This document shows, in pieces, positions 9,499-19,603 of a stretch of 64,000 bases of DNA (its first letter is position 1; the number at the start of each line of letters is the position of its first letter). The translations under genes were made by a program, and so were the position numbers. Source of the DNA: Strigamia acuminata (lineage: Eukaryota > Arthropoda > Chilopoda > Geophilomorpha > Linotaeniidae). The stretch lies in NCBI GenBank assembly GCA_949358305.1, contig OX442321.1:3311605-3375604 (forward strand), given 5' to 3'. Under the pieces are notes generated by a model. It was given only the letters and a program-made list of their open reading frames with translations. It ran no database searches and was not told where the DNA came from.

Positions 9499-10804
9499 TG
9501 CATCTTCAAGAAAATATAAATTTTATTTGAGAACATGAATCAACCGTCGGAAATTAATTTAATTTCAAATTAAATTAATTGTCGACCAACAACTGGATTA
9601 ATTTCATAATTAATTCTTAAGTTCCCTTGTTAGCGTGTTTCCTCCATTTGTCGAATAATTATTAAGATTAATAATTATTCTCGACTTGGCATATAATTTC
9701 ATTTTATCGTTTAACACAATATCGCTGATAAAATATTCAAATTAGTGTTTATTTAATGAAATAAACCTAATTTTTGTATCTACACGACATAATAACTAAA
9801 AAACATATAAAAATATTAAAAAAAAATATTTTTGTAAGTGTTTTTTAGCATCCGACAATAGTCATTTTACATGGTTTTAATTGTACGAATAATTCCACAA
9901 TTCGTCCGAGTAAATAATTTACTACCGACATCTGGTGGCGTTTGCCCCTATCATACACGTGACTTGTTAACCCATGTCTGCTCACCAATTTCCAAGGAAC
10001 TTAAGAGATATTTTATCTTTCAAAAAATAAACACTTACTAACTAGGTGTAGTCCTAGAAGGGTATACTTGGCTAGTTTAATGTCTAGCTTCACGTATTTG
10101 CGAGGGCTGTTCGGTTCCGGCGATGTTGGCCGATAAAAACGTTGTGCGGCGCGTGCGAATTCTAAGTCCGCCGTAATGAACGCTTAACCAAAATAAATGT
10201 TGTCAATTAATGTCAAAATATTATAAATTTTGACAAAATATTGCTTAAATGTTTACCGGGAATTCACTTAGTGAGTTCGTGAAAGGCTTACTCGCGATTT
10301 TGTCCACGAGATGGTTTCGATAATCAGCGTCGTGTCGATAATTTCTGAATTTGAACTGATATTCGTCAAATGAAAAAATCAGTAAAATAAACGATAAGTG
10401 TTCAAAATCATCTAGATTTTAACTCACTAAATTTCAGCGAAAATCCGTTAAAGCGTCGAAGGGTCGAGAATAATCCTTGATTTCAGTCCAGTACAAAACT
10501 TGGCGAACAAGTGAGTGATAATCTCAAACCAGGGGTTAAGGGGAGTTTCGAGGAGTAATTTGATTGGTTTGTAATTACTCATCTCGAAGTTTCTATTAAC
10601 CCAAAGGGGGAAACACAGTTTCAAGTAAATGTTTACACGTAGATTAATTTGAATACAATCAGCTTGTGTAAAAAATAACTCAAACATTTGTTAAATTTTA
10701 TCCACATCAAAAAAAAATGTTTTTAATTAATAAAATTTAACAATTCTTCGTGAATATGATTGGAAATATTTATTTAAAATAAAATATTTTCAATATATTG
10801 TGTC
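9499..10804 (-). other. gypsy-2 spacer between pol and the extra ORF
   Basis: 1.3 kb of AT-rich sequence without a sustained ORF. It may hold the splice acceptor or promoter for the downstream ORF. A short minus ORF at 10448-10687 has no recognisable features. Confidence 0.5.
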
Positions 10805-13800
10805 CTAACCCAACTTGACTTGTTTTAGACAATTTACGAGTTGTACAAAATCGGTCACGTATTTTGTGTTCGGCTTGGGTCTACGTTTAGACTGTCGAAC
10901 GGGAGATGGAAATCTTTTCCTCTTTTTAGACGGATTTTGAGGAGTTTCGTCCTCTTTAGAAGAAATCTGAGAAGTTTCCTCCTCTTTCTCTTCAACTAAA
11001 TCCTCTGTTTCTATGGACACAGGTTCATTTATTAATTCTGAAGAATTAATAACCTGACCTGCCATCCAATCTGGAGTCGGGTGTGATTCGTTGGTACCGA
11101 CTTTCTGATCTAATGTCCATTCCGCAATCGGGTAACTTGGGATATAAGGCATTAAATCCTGTATGTTGATCGCTTTTGCTTTCGTGTTATCAGAAAGCTT
11201 ACGTAGTGTGTAGGAACCTCCGCCGAGAACAGCCGTAATTTCCCAAGGTCCATCACGTTTCTCAGCGAATCCTGCCGAAATCCCTTTATCTTTATTTGAT
11301 AAAATATGTGTGGCTTTCCACACGAGATCTCCTTTGGCAAATTGACAAATATAATATTTGTCTTTATGTAGTCGATCATGCTTTTCGTAATTCGATTGAA
11401 TTTTCCGATGCATTTCGCTGTGTGCACGTCTAATTACGTCTAAAATACTATAGACATAAGCTTCGGGATTCTCTTTGTCGAATTTGATGGCGTGTTTAGT
11501 AATACGCGGGTCAAATGGCAAAGGGACGATTCTTCCCGTATTAAGAATCATCGGTGAACAATTTGTTGCCTCGGACTTAGCGGTGCGCATCGCAAAGGCA
11601 AAAGAATTTAAGTATTTTGGCCAGTGGGAGTGAATGTCCGAGTATAAAGCTAACATCATTTTTAAAGTCCTGTTAGCCCGCTCTGTAATATTAGCGGCAG
11701 CGTGATATGGGCTAATGTGAGCAATATCTACGTGATTTTTTCGACAAAAATCATTAAATATTGTTGACACGAATTGTTTGCCGTTGTCGGAGATTATCTT
11801 TTTTGGATATCCCCAACGGTGGAAAACTTCGCTCATTTTATTAACGATGCATTCACTTGATGCAGTCGCTAGTGGGAAGACTTCAATCCATTTTGTACAA
11901 TTATCAATGATTACTAAAATCCATTTTAATTGTGAACGACCGGCTGGCTTTGGTCCCATCAGGTCAATGCTTACAGTCTCCCACGGGTTGGTCATGTTGT
12001 GAGGTGTATAGCTTGCCCGATGCTTTTGGTGTTGGCTAGGTTTGTATTGTTGGCAATGAGTGCAACTGCGAACGTAGTTTCGAGTGTCTTTGCTCATTCT
12101 AGGCCAGAAATACATCTGTTTTGCTCTATCTAGGGTTTTGCTCATGCCAGCGTGTCCTGTAAGTGGGTGGCCATGGCATGCGAATAATGCACGTCTCACG
12201 AGAGAGCGTGGAATTACCGCCTTAAACCCGTTGCCAGAGTCGTTTAACTCTTCCTCATCGGTCGGAGCAAAATAAATTAGCATAACACCTTTATTTTCTT
12301 CCGGTTCGTCGAGAGTGTAGCCACGAATCGCATTTAACCAATGTTTATCCGTGATACGATTTTTTAATTTTTCGTCTCCTTTTAGGTAAACAAGGATTTT
12401 ACTACATGCTGGATCTTTAAGCTGCGCTTCGATAATTTCGTCTCGCGTCGGCGGAACTACTTTTAGGATATCTGTTAGCGCAGTGTGTACATTTTCGTGA
12501 TTACAATTGTGGACATCTATATGTCTGCAATTTTCTCTTGTACATCCTTCTTCCTCCCCCTTTTCTCCAGAATCATGAAATCTAACTGGATTATATGATT
12601 CTGAGAAAAAGTCTAAACTAAGGCCAACATTTGTAAGAAAATGTTTGCGCTCAGTTTCCGTCACTTGTAAAGATGCACACCTGTTTCCATTCCAAGTTGG
12701 ATAGAAATGGGTGATCTCCTCTGGTTCGATATAATCATAATCCGGAGTGTCTAGTGCAGACAGTGGAGCGCGTGATAATGCGTCCGCTACTTGGTTCATT
12801 GCGCCGCGTCTAAAAATAATTTTAAACGCGCCACATTGTATTTTGACGGCCCAACGACCAAACCTTCCGGATGGTTCCGGCGTACTCATCAACCAGCTAA
12901 GAGCTTTAGCATCGGACTCGAGAGTGAAAGTCGTGTATTCTATATATGGGCGAAATCTCTCGATTGCCCATACAACGGCCAAACACTCCAATTCCGGCGT
13001 AGAATACCTTACTTCGGCCCCGTGTAACACTCGACTGGCGTACGCGACTGCTTTCGGGACCATAATTAATTTCTGTTTCTTTTCACAGAATAACTCGACA
13101 TCTTGGCAGAGTACTGCACCTAAACCTGAATGAGAAGCATCTGTCAAAATGACAAAAGGCTTATTCATATCTGGCATGTGGAGAAGGGCTTGGTCCTTGT
13201 CACACAAAATATCTTTGATAGTTTCGAATGCAGTTGTTTGTGGATCATCCCACACAAACTTTGCTTGATCATGCATAATATTGGTCAATGGACGAGCAAT
13301 ATTTGCGATGTTAGGAATAAATTTTCGGAAAAAATTCGCAAGTCCTACAAATCTTTGAATGTCTTTAGAGCAAGTCGGTTTGGGAAAATTCCTTACAGCC
13401 GAGACTTTGTCAGGGTCTGGAAGAAGAGATCCCTCCGAAATTAAATGGCCTAAAAATCGTAATGATGTTCGACCAAATTTTGACTTGTCTTTATTGATAG
13501 TTAGATTCGCGGCATCCAACTTCTCAAGTACGTCTTTAATATGTAATAAATGATTTTCCCATGTGTCGGAAAAAATAATTATATCGTCTAAATAGACCAG
13601 AGCATGTTTATATAAAGAGTCACCCAATACGGTAGTCATGAGGTGTTGAAAAGAACTAGGTGCATTACAAAGACCAAATGGCAATCTCTTGAATTGAAAT
13701 TTGCCTTTTGGGGTGTAAAAAGCAGTTTTGCTCTTATCCTCCTCCTCCATTTCCATTTGATGATAACCTTTAGTTAAATCAATGGATGTAAAGTACTTGG

Positions 13801-15085
13801 CCTGATTAGTATGGTGAATTAATAGGTCAATACTTGGCATTTGAATTGCATCAACTTCTGTGATCGCATTCAACCAGCGGTAGTCGATACATAATCGATA
13901 CTTCCCGCCGGGTTTAGCCACTATGACGGGGTGACTTATATAAGGGCCAGTGGCAGGTTCGATTAACCCATCGGCCTCTAACTCCTCGACCAATTCCGTC
14001 ATAATCGCCTTCTTGGCCGGATTGTACATTCTATACGGCTGGTGTTTCCAAGTAGCACCAGGTTTAAACTTGATGCTGTGCTTGGCAACCTTCGTACAGC
14101 CCAATTGGTCTCGAAATACGTTTTTTAATTGTACAAGAACGTTTACGAGTAACTGTTTTTCTTCCGCCGAACTGTTGCAGCCTTCGACGAGTTTTTCTGC
14201 CCAGTCCGGTGAAGTGGGAGTTCCTTCACCTTGGAGACCCAAAGTCTTAATGCTTGCTAAGCAACAGTTAAGTTCAGTGGTCTCGTACGGGGCTGTCCAT
14301 CCGGGCATGTCATCACAGGTGAACACTGCTCGTCGGGGATTAGGGTTTATCCCCGTTCTACGCATAAAATTGTGACCCAAAATCAACCCACATACATTCT
14401 TGTGTAGAATTATGAAGGTCGTAGGTGTAACTCTCCTTTTATCGGCCCATTTGACACAAAGACAAACTTGACCGATAGGTCGGTGATCTATTCCGACCGC
14501 GCAGACACGCATTCCCCGGGGACATTCTTGTATGAATTCCACCGGAATTTCCGTGTTTGAGAGGAGTTGTACTCCAATAAAACATTGGGTGGCTCCAGAG
14601 TCCATTAGTGCGTTGTAATCCAAACCTCCAATTTGGACATTCATACGCGGATCATCTTTGCCACCATTAATTAATTTGCTATTGCAAAGTTTGCCAAGCA
14701 ATACTTTTCGTTCTTTCTTGTTCCATTTTTCAAGTTTAAGAAGTTTTCTTAACTTGAAAACCTTGGGTACAAGCGGTTTCTTGGGTGCATTCCAGCTTCC
14801 ACTGAAAATACTCAAATTTTCTAGTTGGTCTGTCATGACTTTTAAATTTTCATCGACACCGCCAGTAGAGCTGCTAGTCTTTCGACAGACAGGTACTGCT
14901 TCGTAAGAAATGACCAACGATGGTGGTTTATTCTTCGAATCATCGACATAAGGTACTGTGAGATGACTAGGCTTATGTCTTAATTTAAATTCATCTTTTC
15001 GTAAAAATAAATCATTTGACAATTCCGAGAAAGGAAACAACTCTTTAAGCGGGGGTTGGGCAACTTGAACAACCCCCTGAATCAG
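10805..15085 (-). CDS. pol: gypsy-2 Pol: protease, RT, RNase H, integrase
   Basis: The pol frame runs from the frameshift site (15085) to 10805, about 1426 codons with no initiator ATG near its start. Order: aspartic protease DSGATQCFIG; RT with LPFGLCNAPSSFQ and catalytic YLDDIIIFS; RNase H with LTDASHSGLGAVL and the ADALSR end; integrase HHCC finger (HGHPLTGHAG ... CTHCQQ); integrase core Asp in SIDLMGP, Asp in ISDNGKQF and Glu in NITERANRT; then a GPY/F-like segment (RDGPWEI). No chromodomain is visible, and a basic tail ends the protein. The domain order is diagnostic of Ty3/gypsy. All catalytic residues I looked for are present. Expression as a Gag-Pol fusion is inferred from the frameshift signal. 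Confidence 0.95.
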   Translation of the reverse strand: MIQGVVQVAQPPLKELFPFSELSNDLFLRKDEFKLRHKPSHLTVPYVDDSKNKPPSLVISYEAVPVCRKTSSSTGGVDENLKVMTDQLENLSIFSGSWNAPKKPLVPKVFKLRKLLKLEKWNKKERKVLLGKLCNSKLINGGKDDPRMNVQIGGLDYNALMDSGATQCFIGVQLLSNTEIPVEFIQECPRGMRVCAVGIDHRPIGQVCLCVKWADKRRVTPTTFIILHKNVCGLILGHNFMRRTGINPNPRRAVFTCDDMPGWTAPYETTELNCCLASIKTLGLQGEGTPTSPDWAEKLVEGCNSSAEEKQLLVNVLVQLKNVFRDQLGCTKVAKHSIKFKPGATWKHQPYRMYNPAKKAIMTELVEELEADGLIEPATGPYISHPVIVAKPGGKYRLCIDYRWLNAITEVDAIQMPSIDLLIHHTNQAKYFTSIDLTKGYHQMEMEEEDKSKTAFYTPKGKFQFKRLPFGLCNAPSSFQHLMTTVLGDSLYKHALVYLDDIIIFSDTWENHLLHIKDVLEKLDAANLTINKDKSKFGRTSLRFLGHLISEGSLLPDPDKVSAVRNFPKPTCSKDIQRFVGLANFFRKFIPNIANIARPLTNIMHDQAKFVWDDPQTTAFETIKDILCDKDQALLHMPDMNKPFVILTDASHSGLGAVLCQDVELFCEKKQKLIMVPKAVAYASRVLHGAEVRYSTPELECLAVVWAIERFRPYIEYTTFTLESDAKALSWLMSTPEPSGRFGRWAVKIQCGAFKIIFRRGAMNQVADALSRAPLSALDTPDYDYIEPEEITHFYPTWNGNRCASLQVTETERKHFLTNVGLSLDFFSESYNPVRFHDSGEKGEEEGCTRENCRHIDVHNCNHENVHTALTDILKVVPPTRDEIIEAQLKDPACSKILVYLKGDEKLKNRITDKHWLNAIRGYTLDEPEENKGVMLIYFAPTDEEELNDSGNGFKAVIPRSLVRRALFACHGHPLTGHAGMSKTLDRAKQMYFWPRMSKDTRNYVRSCTHCQQYKPSQHQKHRASYTPHNMTNPWETVSIDLMGPKPAGRSQLKWILVIIDNCTKWIEVFPLATASSECIVNKMSEVFHRWGYPKKIISDNGKQFVSTIFNDFCRKNHVDIAHISPYHAAANITERANRTLKMMLALYSDIHSHWPKYLNSFAFAMRTAKSEATNCSPMILNTGRIVPLPFDPRITKHAIKFDKENPEAYVYSILDVIRRAHSEMHRKIQSNYEKHDRLHKDKYYICQFAKGDLVWKATHILSNKDKGISAGFAEKRDGPWEITAVLGGGSYTLRKLSDNTKAKAINIQDLMPYIPSYPIAEWTLDQKVGTNESHPTPDWMAGQVINSSELINEPVSIETEDLVEEKEEETSQISSKEDETPQNPSKKRKRFPSPVRQSKRRPKPNTKYVTDFVQLVNCLKQVKLG

Positions 15086-15091
15086 TTTTTT
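15051..15091 (-). promoter_or_regulatory. -1 ribosomal frameshift signal, gag to pol
   Basis: On the minus strand the slippery heptamer A_AAA_AAC (15091-15085) sits in the gag frame directly before the gag TGA (15084-15082). A 7-base spacer is followed by a perfect 8-bp stem, GGGGGTTG (15077-15070) with CAACCCCC (15058-15051), closing an 11-base loop. Slipping back one base enters the pol frame, which is open from that point. Heptamer, spacer and stem match the known retroviral design. Confidence 0.87.
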
Positions 15092-17130
15092 GTCTCGTCG
15101 GGAGTGACTGACTCAGTGGCTGCTGGTAAATGCTTAATTAACAGGTCAACCATGTTTTTCTGGAAGTCAGTAAATTTGGAGTCTAAAGTTTCTGACGTAA
15201 CCCAATTTTGTTTGGGTCGTTTAAACTCGGGGTTGGGAGCAGAGTGGTTAAATCTTTTATTTGAATTTAACGAGTCTGTTTTCCCTGCTAATTTTTTGGC
15301 AAGGGCGGGACATTCTCTTTTAAAATGTCCAGGCTCGTGACAGAAAAAGCATTTTCCAGTAGTCTTTTCATACTGGGCGGCAAATAATCGCTCCATTGAA
15401 CCATCGTCAGTTGAGTCGTCATTTTCCGACTCGTCTTCATTTTCAACTTCATCTTGAGTTTGCGTTAAACGTAGTGAAGTTTTAGATGGAAAAATCTTAG
15501 ATTTTTCGTGAAGTTTGGGAGTAGGATGATTCTCTCGATTATCGTACTCCAATTTTGCTGCAAGTTGAGAACTTTCAAACTTAGAGCGATTTGCTCCTAC
15601 ATATTGTAGAATGTCATCTACTGTAAAGTTACCATACATTCCTTGTGTACATAACGCCGTGAAACTTTCTTGAGTTAAATTGTCGAATAATTGCGCACGT
15701 CCAGTTTTATCACCTGGCGGCACTTCACCTTGTTCTTGCGTATAACGCAGAAGAAAACTATAAAGTGACTCGTCGGCTCGTTGTTTTACATTAAGAAGTC
15801 GCCTTTCTCTTGTAAGTGGAACGAGGTCGAAACAATCGAGAAAAGAGGCTTCGAAAGTTCGCCAACTGTTAAAAGTATGGCGTTGCTTATGGAACCAACG
15901 TTGTGCATGGCCTAATAGTCGTCCAGGTACAGCAGTGTGTACCATGTCGTCTAAAGGGATGCCTTTCCCGAGTGCGACAGCTTTGACGATTTCAAGGAAT
16001 CGCGCAACCTCTGTCTGTTTCCCGTCAAAAATAGGAATCTCGATTCCTTTTCCAAAATTCTGACTGGGATTACTCGGGCTTCGGATTTGACCAACTAAAC
16101 CCTGAATAATTTGTTTTACATTTTCGTCCGACAAATTAGAAGCAGAGTTCGAATTGGGTGTAGACCGACTTTCTTGGTCTCTGGGTGGCGGATTTGGCTC
16201 TCCTCGAAAATTTTGGCGTCTATCAGGTGGCGGAGGAGAACGAGAATTATTACGTCGGTGGAAATTATTGTTATAATTTCCCCCTCCACCAGCGTGAGAT
16301 TCGTCACTACTCGAGTTAGGATCGGAGTCACGAGGATCACCAGGAGCTCCGGGAAATCGTTGATTTCTCGGCGGAGCTCGTCCACCTTGAGAGCGGGAAT
16401 TTCTATAATTCCTAAAATCTCCATCAGATTGGGTGTGAGATTGAAAATTTTGATAATTTTCATTTCTCCCCCTTGGTTGGACCGACAGATTAGTTCGAGG
16501 CTGTGGAACTCTGAAAGAATCATTCAAATTCCCAGTGGGAGCGGGTAAAATATTATTTACAGCCGTCGCACTTGGTAAATTTCGGGAAATTGGCGCAGAA
16601 ATATTTCCTTGTCCGGAATTTCCCATTCTTTCGGCCGAATTCGATCGCCAAGAACTAGTTGGTAACTGAATCAAAGGTTGAACAGATAGTGAAGAATTTA
16701 ACTGCCCATTGTCGTCACGAGCAACATTCATTCGCCATCCAGGCAATTGCTGGTAGCGATATGTGGCCGGCGAACGGGGGCCAGTTCGATCTACAGAAAC
16801 ACTTGGTTCGTTGGTTACAACTACATCGGGAGTAATTACACGATTTCTCTCGTGATGATTATTCGCCGTGTATTGTTGAGCTTCACACAAAGAGGAAAAC
16901 TGCGTCACTTCCAATTGGTAATGGCGACAGTAAACTTCTAAATCATGTGGGACTGATAGTGGATCCGTTCGAGAACTACCTGGGTTGGAAACGTCTCTAG
17001 GAACATTTTCTTCCCCCTGGCTTTCTAGATCAGACTCCACAATTCCTCTTGGTGTTTCACACATACCACCACGTCGTCGTGCTCCACGATTTCCTCGTGT
17101 TCCACGAACTCTTACAGGTCTACGGGCCAT
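15082..17130 (-). CDS. gag: gypsy-2 Gag with CCHC zinc knuckle
   Basis: 682 codons from ATG 17130 (context ATTATGGCC); the three preceding open codons start at a TTG and are not needed. The N-terminal ~330 residues are Arg/Asn/Ser/Pro-rich and disordered. The capsid-like part begins near IEIPIFDGKQTEVARFLEIV, continues with AQRWFHKQRHTFNSWRTFEASF, and includes a Retrotrans_gag-like ESLYSFLLRYTQ. A CCHC knuckle CFFCHEPGHFKREC near the C-terminus binds RNA. The protein ends just after the slippery heptamer. It should assemble the cytoplasmic particle and package element RNA. Confidence 0.93.
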   Translation of the reverse strand: MARRPVRVRGTRGNRGARRRGGMCETPRGIVESDLESQGEENVPRDVSNPGSSRTDPLSVPHDLEVYCRHYQLEVTQFSSLCEAQQYTANNHHERNRVITPDVVVTNEPSVSVDRTGPRSPATYRYQQLPGWRMNVARDDNGQLNSSLSVQPLIQLPTSSWRSNSAERMGNSGQGNISAPISRNLPSATAVNNILPAPTGNLNDSFRVPQPRTNLSVQPRGRNENYQNFQSHTQSDGDFRNYRNSRSQGGRAPPRNQRFPGAPGDPRDSDPNSSSDESHAGGGGNYNNNFHRRNNSRSPPPPDRRQNFRGEPNPPPRDQESRSTPNSNSASNLSDENVKQIIQGLVGQIRSPSNPSQNFGKGIEIPIFDGKQTEVARFLEIVKAVALGKGIPLDDMVHTAVPGRLLGHAQRWFHKQRHTFNSWRTFEASFLDCFDLVPLTRERRLLNVKQRADESLYSFLLRYTQEQGEVPPGDKTGRAQLFDNLTQESFTALCTQGMYGNFTVDDILQYVGANRSKFESSQLAAKLEYDNRENHPTPKLHEKSKIFPSKTSLRLTQTQDEVENEDESENDDSTDDGSMERLFAAQYEKTTGKCFFCHEPGHFKRECPALAKKLAGKTDSLNSNKRFNHSAPNPEFKRPKQNWVTSETLDSKFTDFQKNMVDLLIKHLPAATESVTPDETKN

Positions 17131-17989
17131 AATACTCAAAGAAATACACGTACAACAAGAAAAAATAAGATTTTAACTGAACTAGCGTAAATGTAACACG
17201 CTTAATATTATACTAAGAAATAATTTGAAAAAATACAACCTTAGCTGCTGAAACTGAAGTGGCTTCGGAAAAACTGTCCTATTGCGTGGTCAAGAATGGT
17301 CCAAACGGGCACTGGTCACAAAGGCACAACTGGATGGTCGCACTGTCGAAAAGCAAGTGTGGCTGAATAGTGGTTGTCAAACTAGCTTCCGGAAAATCTC
17401 CTTTGTCAAGACAGTCTGCTGTGATTGGCGATGTTGAAAAATTCCTGATAATTTCTAATCCGAAATTCTCAACAATGTCACATCTGGATGACCTACTCCG
17501 AGCTGCATCGTGAGTGGTTCTCTTTGTCACATTCTTTACTTTGTTAAAGATTAAAATAACAATCAAAAACATTGAAAACAGAACAATAGAAACTTGGTCA
17601 AGTTTTTAACCAGCAAAATAAAATACTTTAACTTTTTATTTTTCAGTCAGCAGGATTTCTAGTCAAATTCGTTTTTTGAACAAAATTCAAGGTTTCGAAA
17701 TTTTCCAGAATATAGCTGAATATTCTGGGAAACTCAATAAAATCATAATAGATTTTTCGTAAGAGATTCGGAATTATAATGAGTTTTTTTCAAAATAATC
17801 CAAAAATTCGAATTCAGATATTTCCAAAAGATAATGAGAATTTTTTGAAAACAAATGGATATTTCACAGTAAATTTATAGAGAAAAATCGGAAATTTTCT
17901 AATTATAATATCTATATAAAATAATCAAGAAAATTCATTTTTTCAATTTACACTTTGATCACAGAGTTCACTTCGATAAAATGCAACCT
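17131..17989 (-). other. gypsy-2 5' leader
   Basis: About 860 bases between PBS and gag. AT-rich, without a sustained ORF. It probably carries packaging or translation-initiation structure, but none was resolved by eye. Confidence 0.55.
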
Positions 17990-18007
17990 ATCTCGGTGGG
18001 ACCTCCA
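17990..18007 (-). promoter_or_regulatory. gypsy-2 primer-binding site, tRNA-Gln
   Basis: The minus strand reads TGGAGGTCCCACCGAGAT, 2 bases (CG) from the LTR. It is complementary over 18 bases to the 3' end of a eukaryotic tRNA-Gln plus CCA, as I remember that tRNA. Confidence 0.82.
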
Positions 18008-18009
18008 CG

Positions 18010-19599
18010 TGTGACGATTACCTTCTGGAGATAGCAATTGCTAAACTAAAGTGTGAACTATCTGTGTGAAAATGTAAAATATGCAAACCTGATGTTTTCT
18101 CAAAACATATAACATTTATTCCGGTTTGAACCTTATATAAATACTATGCCTACAAGTGGCTAAAATGACGAGAAGTTAAACTATACAGTTGTTTGGCAAA
18201 AGCCCTGAAATAATATCATTTGAAGGCTTCAGTCATGCAATAAGAATTTGTAACGGTCTTATTGCTGTGACGTAAAAGATGTCATCTATGAATGGCTTTG
18301 GCTTCTAAATGGTCCGGGGTTTGGTTCTAAAAGGCGTGTAAATGGTTAGGCTGGGTGGGTTATATCCGAGAGGTGCGGTTGACTTTTCTGTATCGTCACA
18401 CACATCGCATCGCAGATAATTGTTGTAATCAATAATTACCGCGAGATGTAACAATGTGAGAATAAATATTCATATTAATTCTATGGAATTAATCATGATA
18501 TTTTAGAGTCACAAACTTAACTAAAACTATGAAAATAAGTAAAATATATTAAAATAGCGCCGAGCTATTTTTTGCCCCGAGTGCAATCAACATCTAAGTT
18601 AGACTTAAATGTTCCGTCAAACCAATAACGAATTGAATCGAAATATCTCGCAGGAAAGGTTATCCATCGCCGGGAAATTACTCCACTCGGTCCTGGCTGG
18701 CGGGAGAGTAACCGGGAAATTACTCCGCGTCGATTACTCTGATAATGCGTCTGTGAAATATAAATACTCCACTCTAGATTCTACATTACCAATGCGTCTG
18801 TGAATTTTACTCCACTCTAGATTCTGCACTCTACAACGGAATGTTGGCATGAAGCTGGAGGGAGTGCGTCTGTGGGTTGTACCCCACTCTAGATACTACA
18901 CTTAAATGTGTCTGTGAATTACTCACTCTAGTTACAACATTTCTACAACGGAATGTTGGCATGAAGAGGCGGGCAGTGTGTCTGTGAGTCTTCTACCCAC
19001 TCTAGATACTTACACTAAATACAAAGTATTTCTACAACGGATTGTCGGAACGCAGAGAAGTATAATATGTGCTCAAGTAATATCAGTATCAAACAAAAAC
19101 AGAACAAGAGCGAGCTATATCCGTTTTGCAGGGGGATATATACTCGGTGAGGAGAATAGCTGTTCAGTGATCCAATGGGATCACTGGGCAGTCAAATCCA
19201 TCCAATCCTAGGTCATAGGAAGTGGATACTCAGGACATAGTCTTCTACTAGGTCCAAAACAGGAACTGGATACGCAGGACACATTTTGGATTAAGTCCCT
19301 TTGACTATAATCCAAAAGGAGTCCAACTCACAGTGGGTGATGGGGGGTGACTTCACCAGGTGTAGAGGTTGCACATAATTCAATAGAATTATGTGACAAA
19401 TAAATCAACTAGCATTTAAACATCCAAAAGTATTTAAAAGTGTCTAAAGTTGCAGTGGAATAAAATATAAATAGTAATTTATATTTTATTCACTCAAAAA
19501 TTGTCGAAATTTGAATTTACCGCTAAAACGCATCAGCGCCATCTATTGGTGAAGGAATCGTCCTATACTAACAAAGTGCATGACAGTGTAACCGTCACA
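18010..19599 (-). repeat. gypsy-2 5' LTR
   Basis: Right copy of the 1590-bp LTR, starting TGTGACGGTT on the minus strand at 19599 and ending CGTCACA at 18010. It is followed by the AAAC target duplication in BEL-1 gag. Confidence 0.95.
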
Positions 19600-19603
19600 A
19601 AAC

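Larger units (their letters stand above)
5597..19599 (-). mobile_element. gypsy-2: complete 14.0-kb Ty3/gypsy element with an extra ORF
   Basis: The element has 1590-bp LTRs at 5597-7186 and 18010-19599 (constant offset 12,413, no differences seen). The ends are TGTGAC...GTCACA, and 4-bp duplications AAAC lie at 5593-5596 and 19600-19603. Reading on the minus strand: 5' LTR, tRNA-Gln PBS, 860-base leader, gag, -1 frameshift signal, pro-RT-RNaseH-IN, 1.3-kb spacer, extra ORF, polypurine tract, 3' LTR. All major ORFs are open, so the copy looks recent and possibly active. Long LTRs plus an ORF after pol recall errantivirus-like gypsy elements, but the extra ORF shows no envelope hallmarks. Confidence 0.95.
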
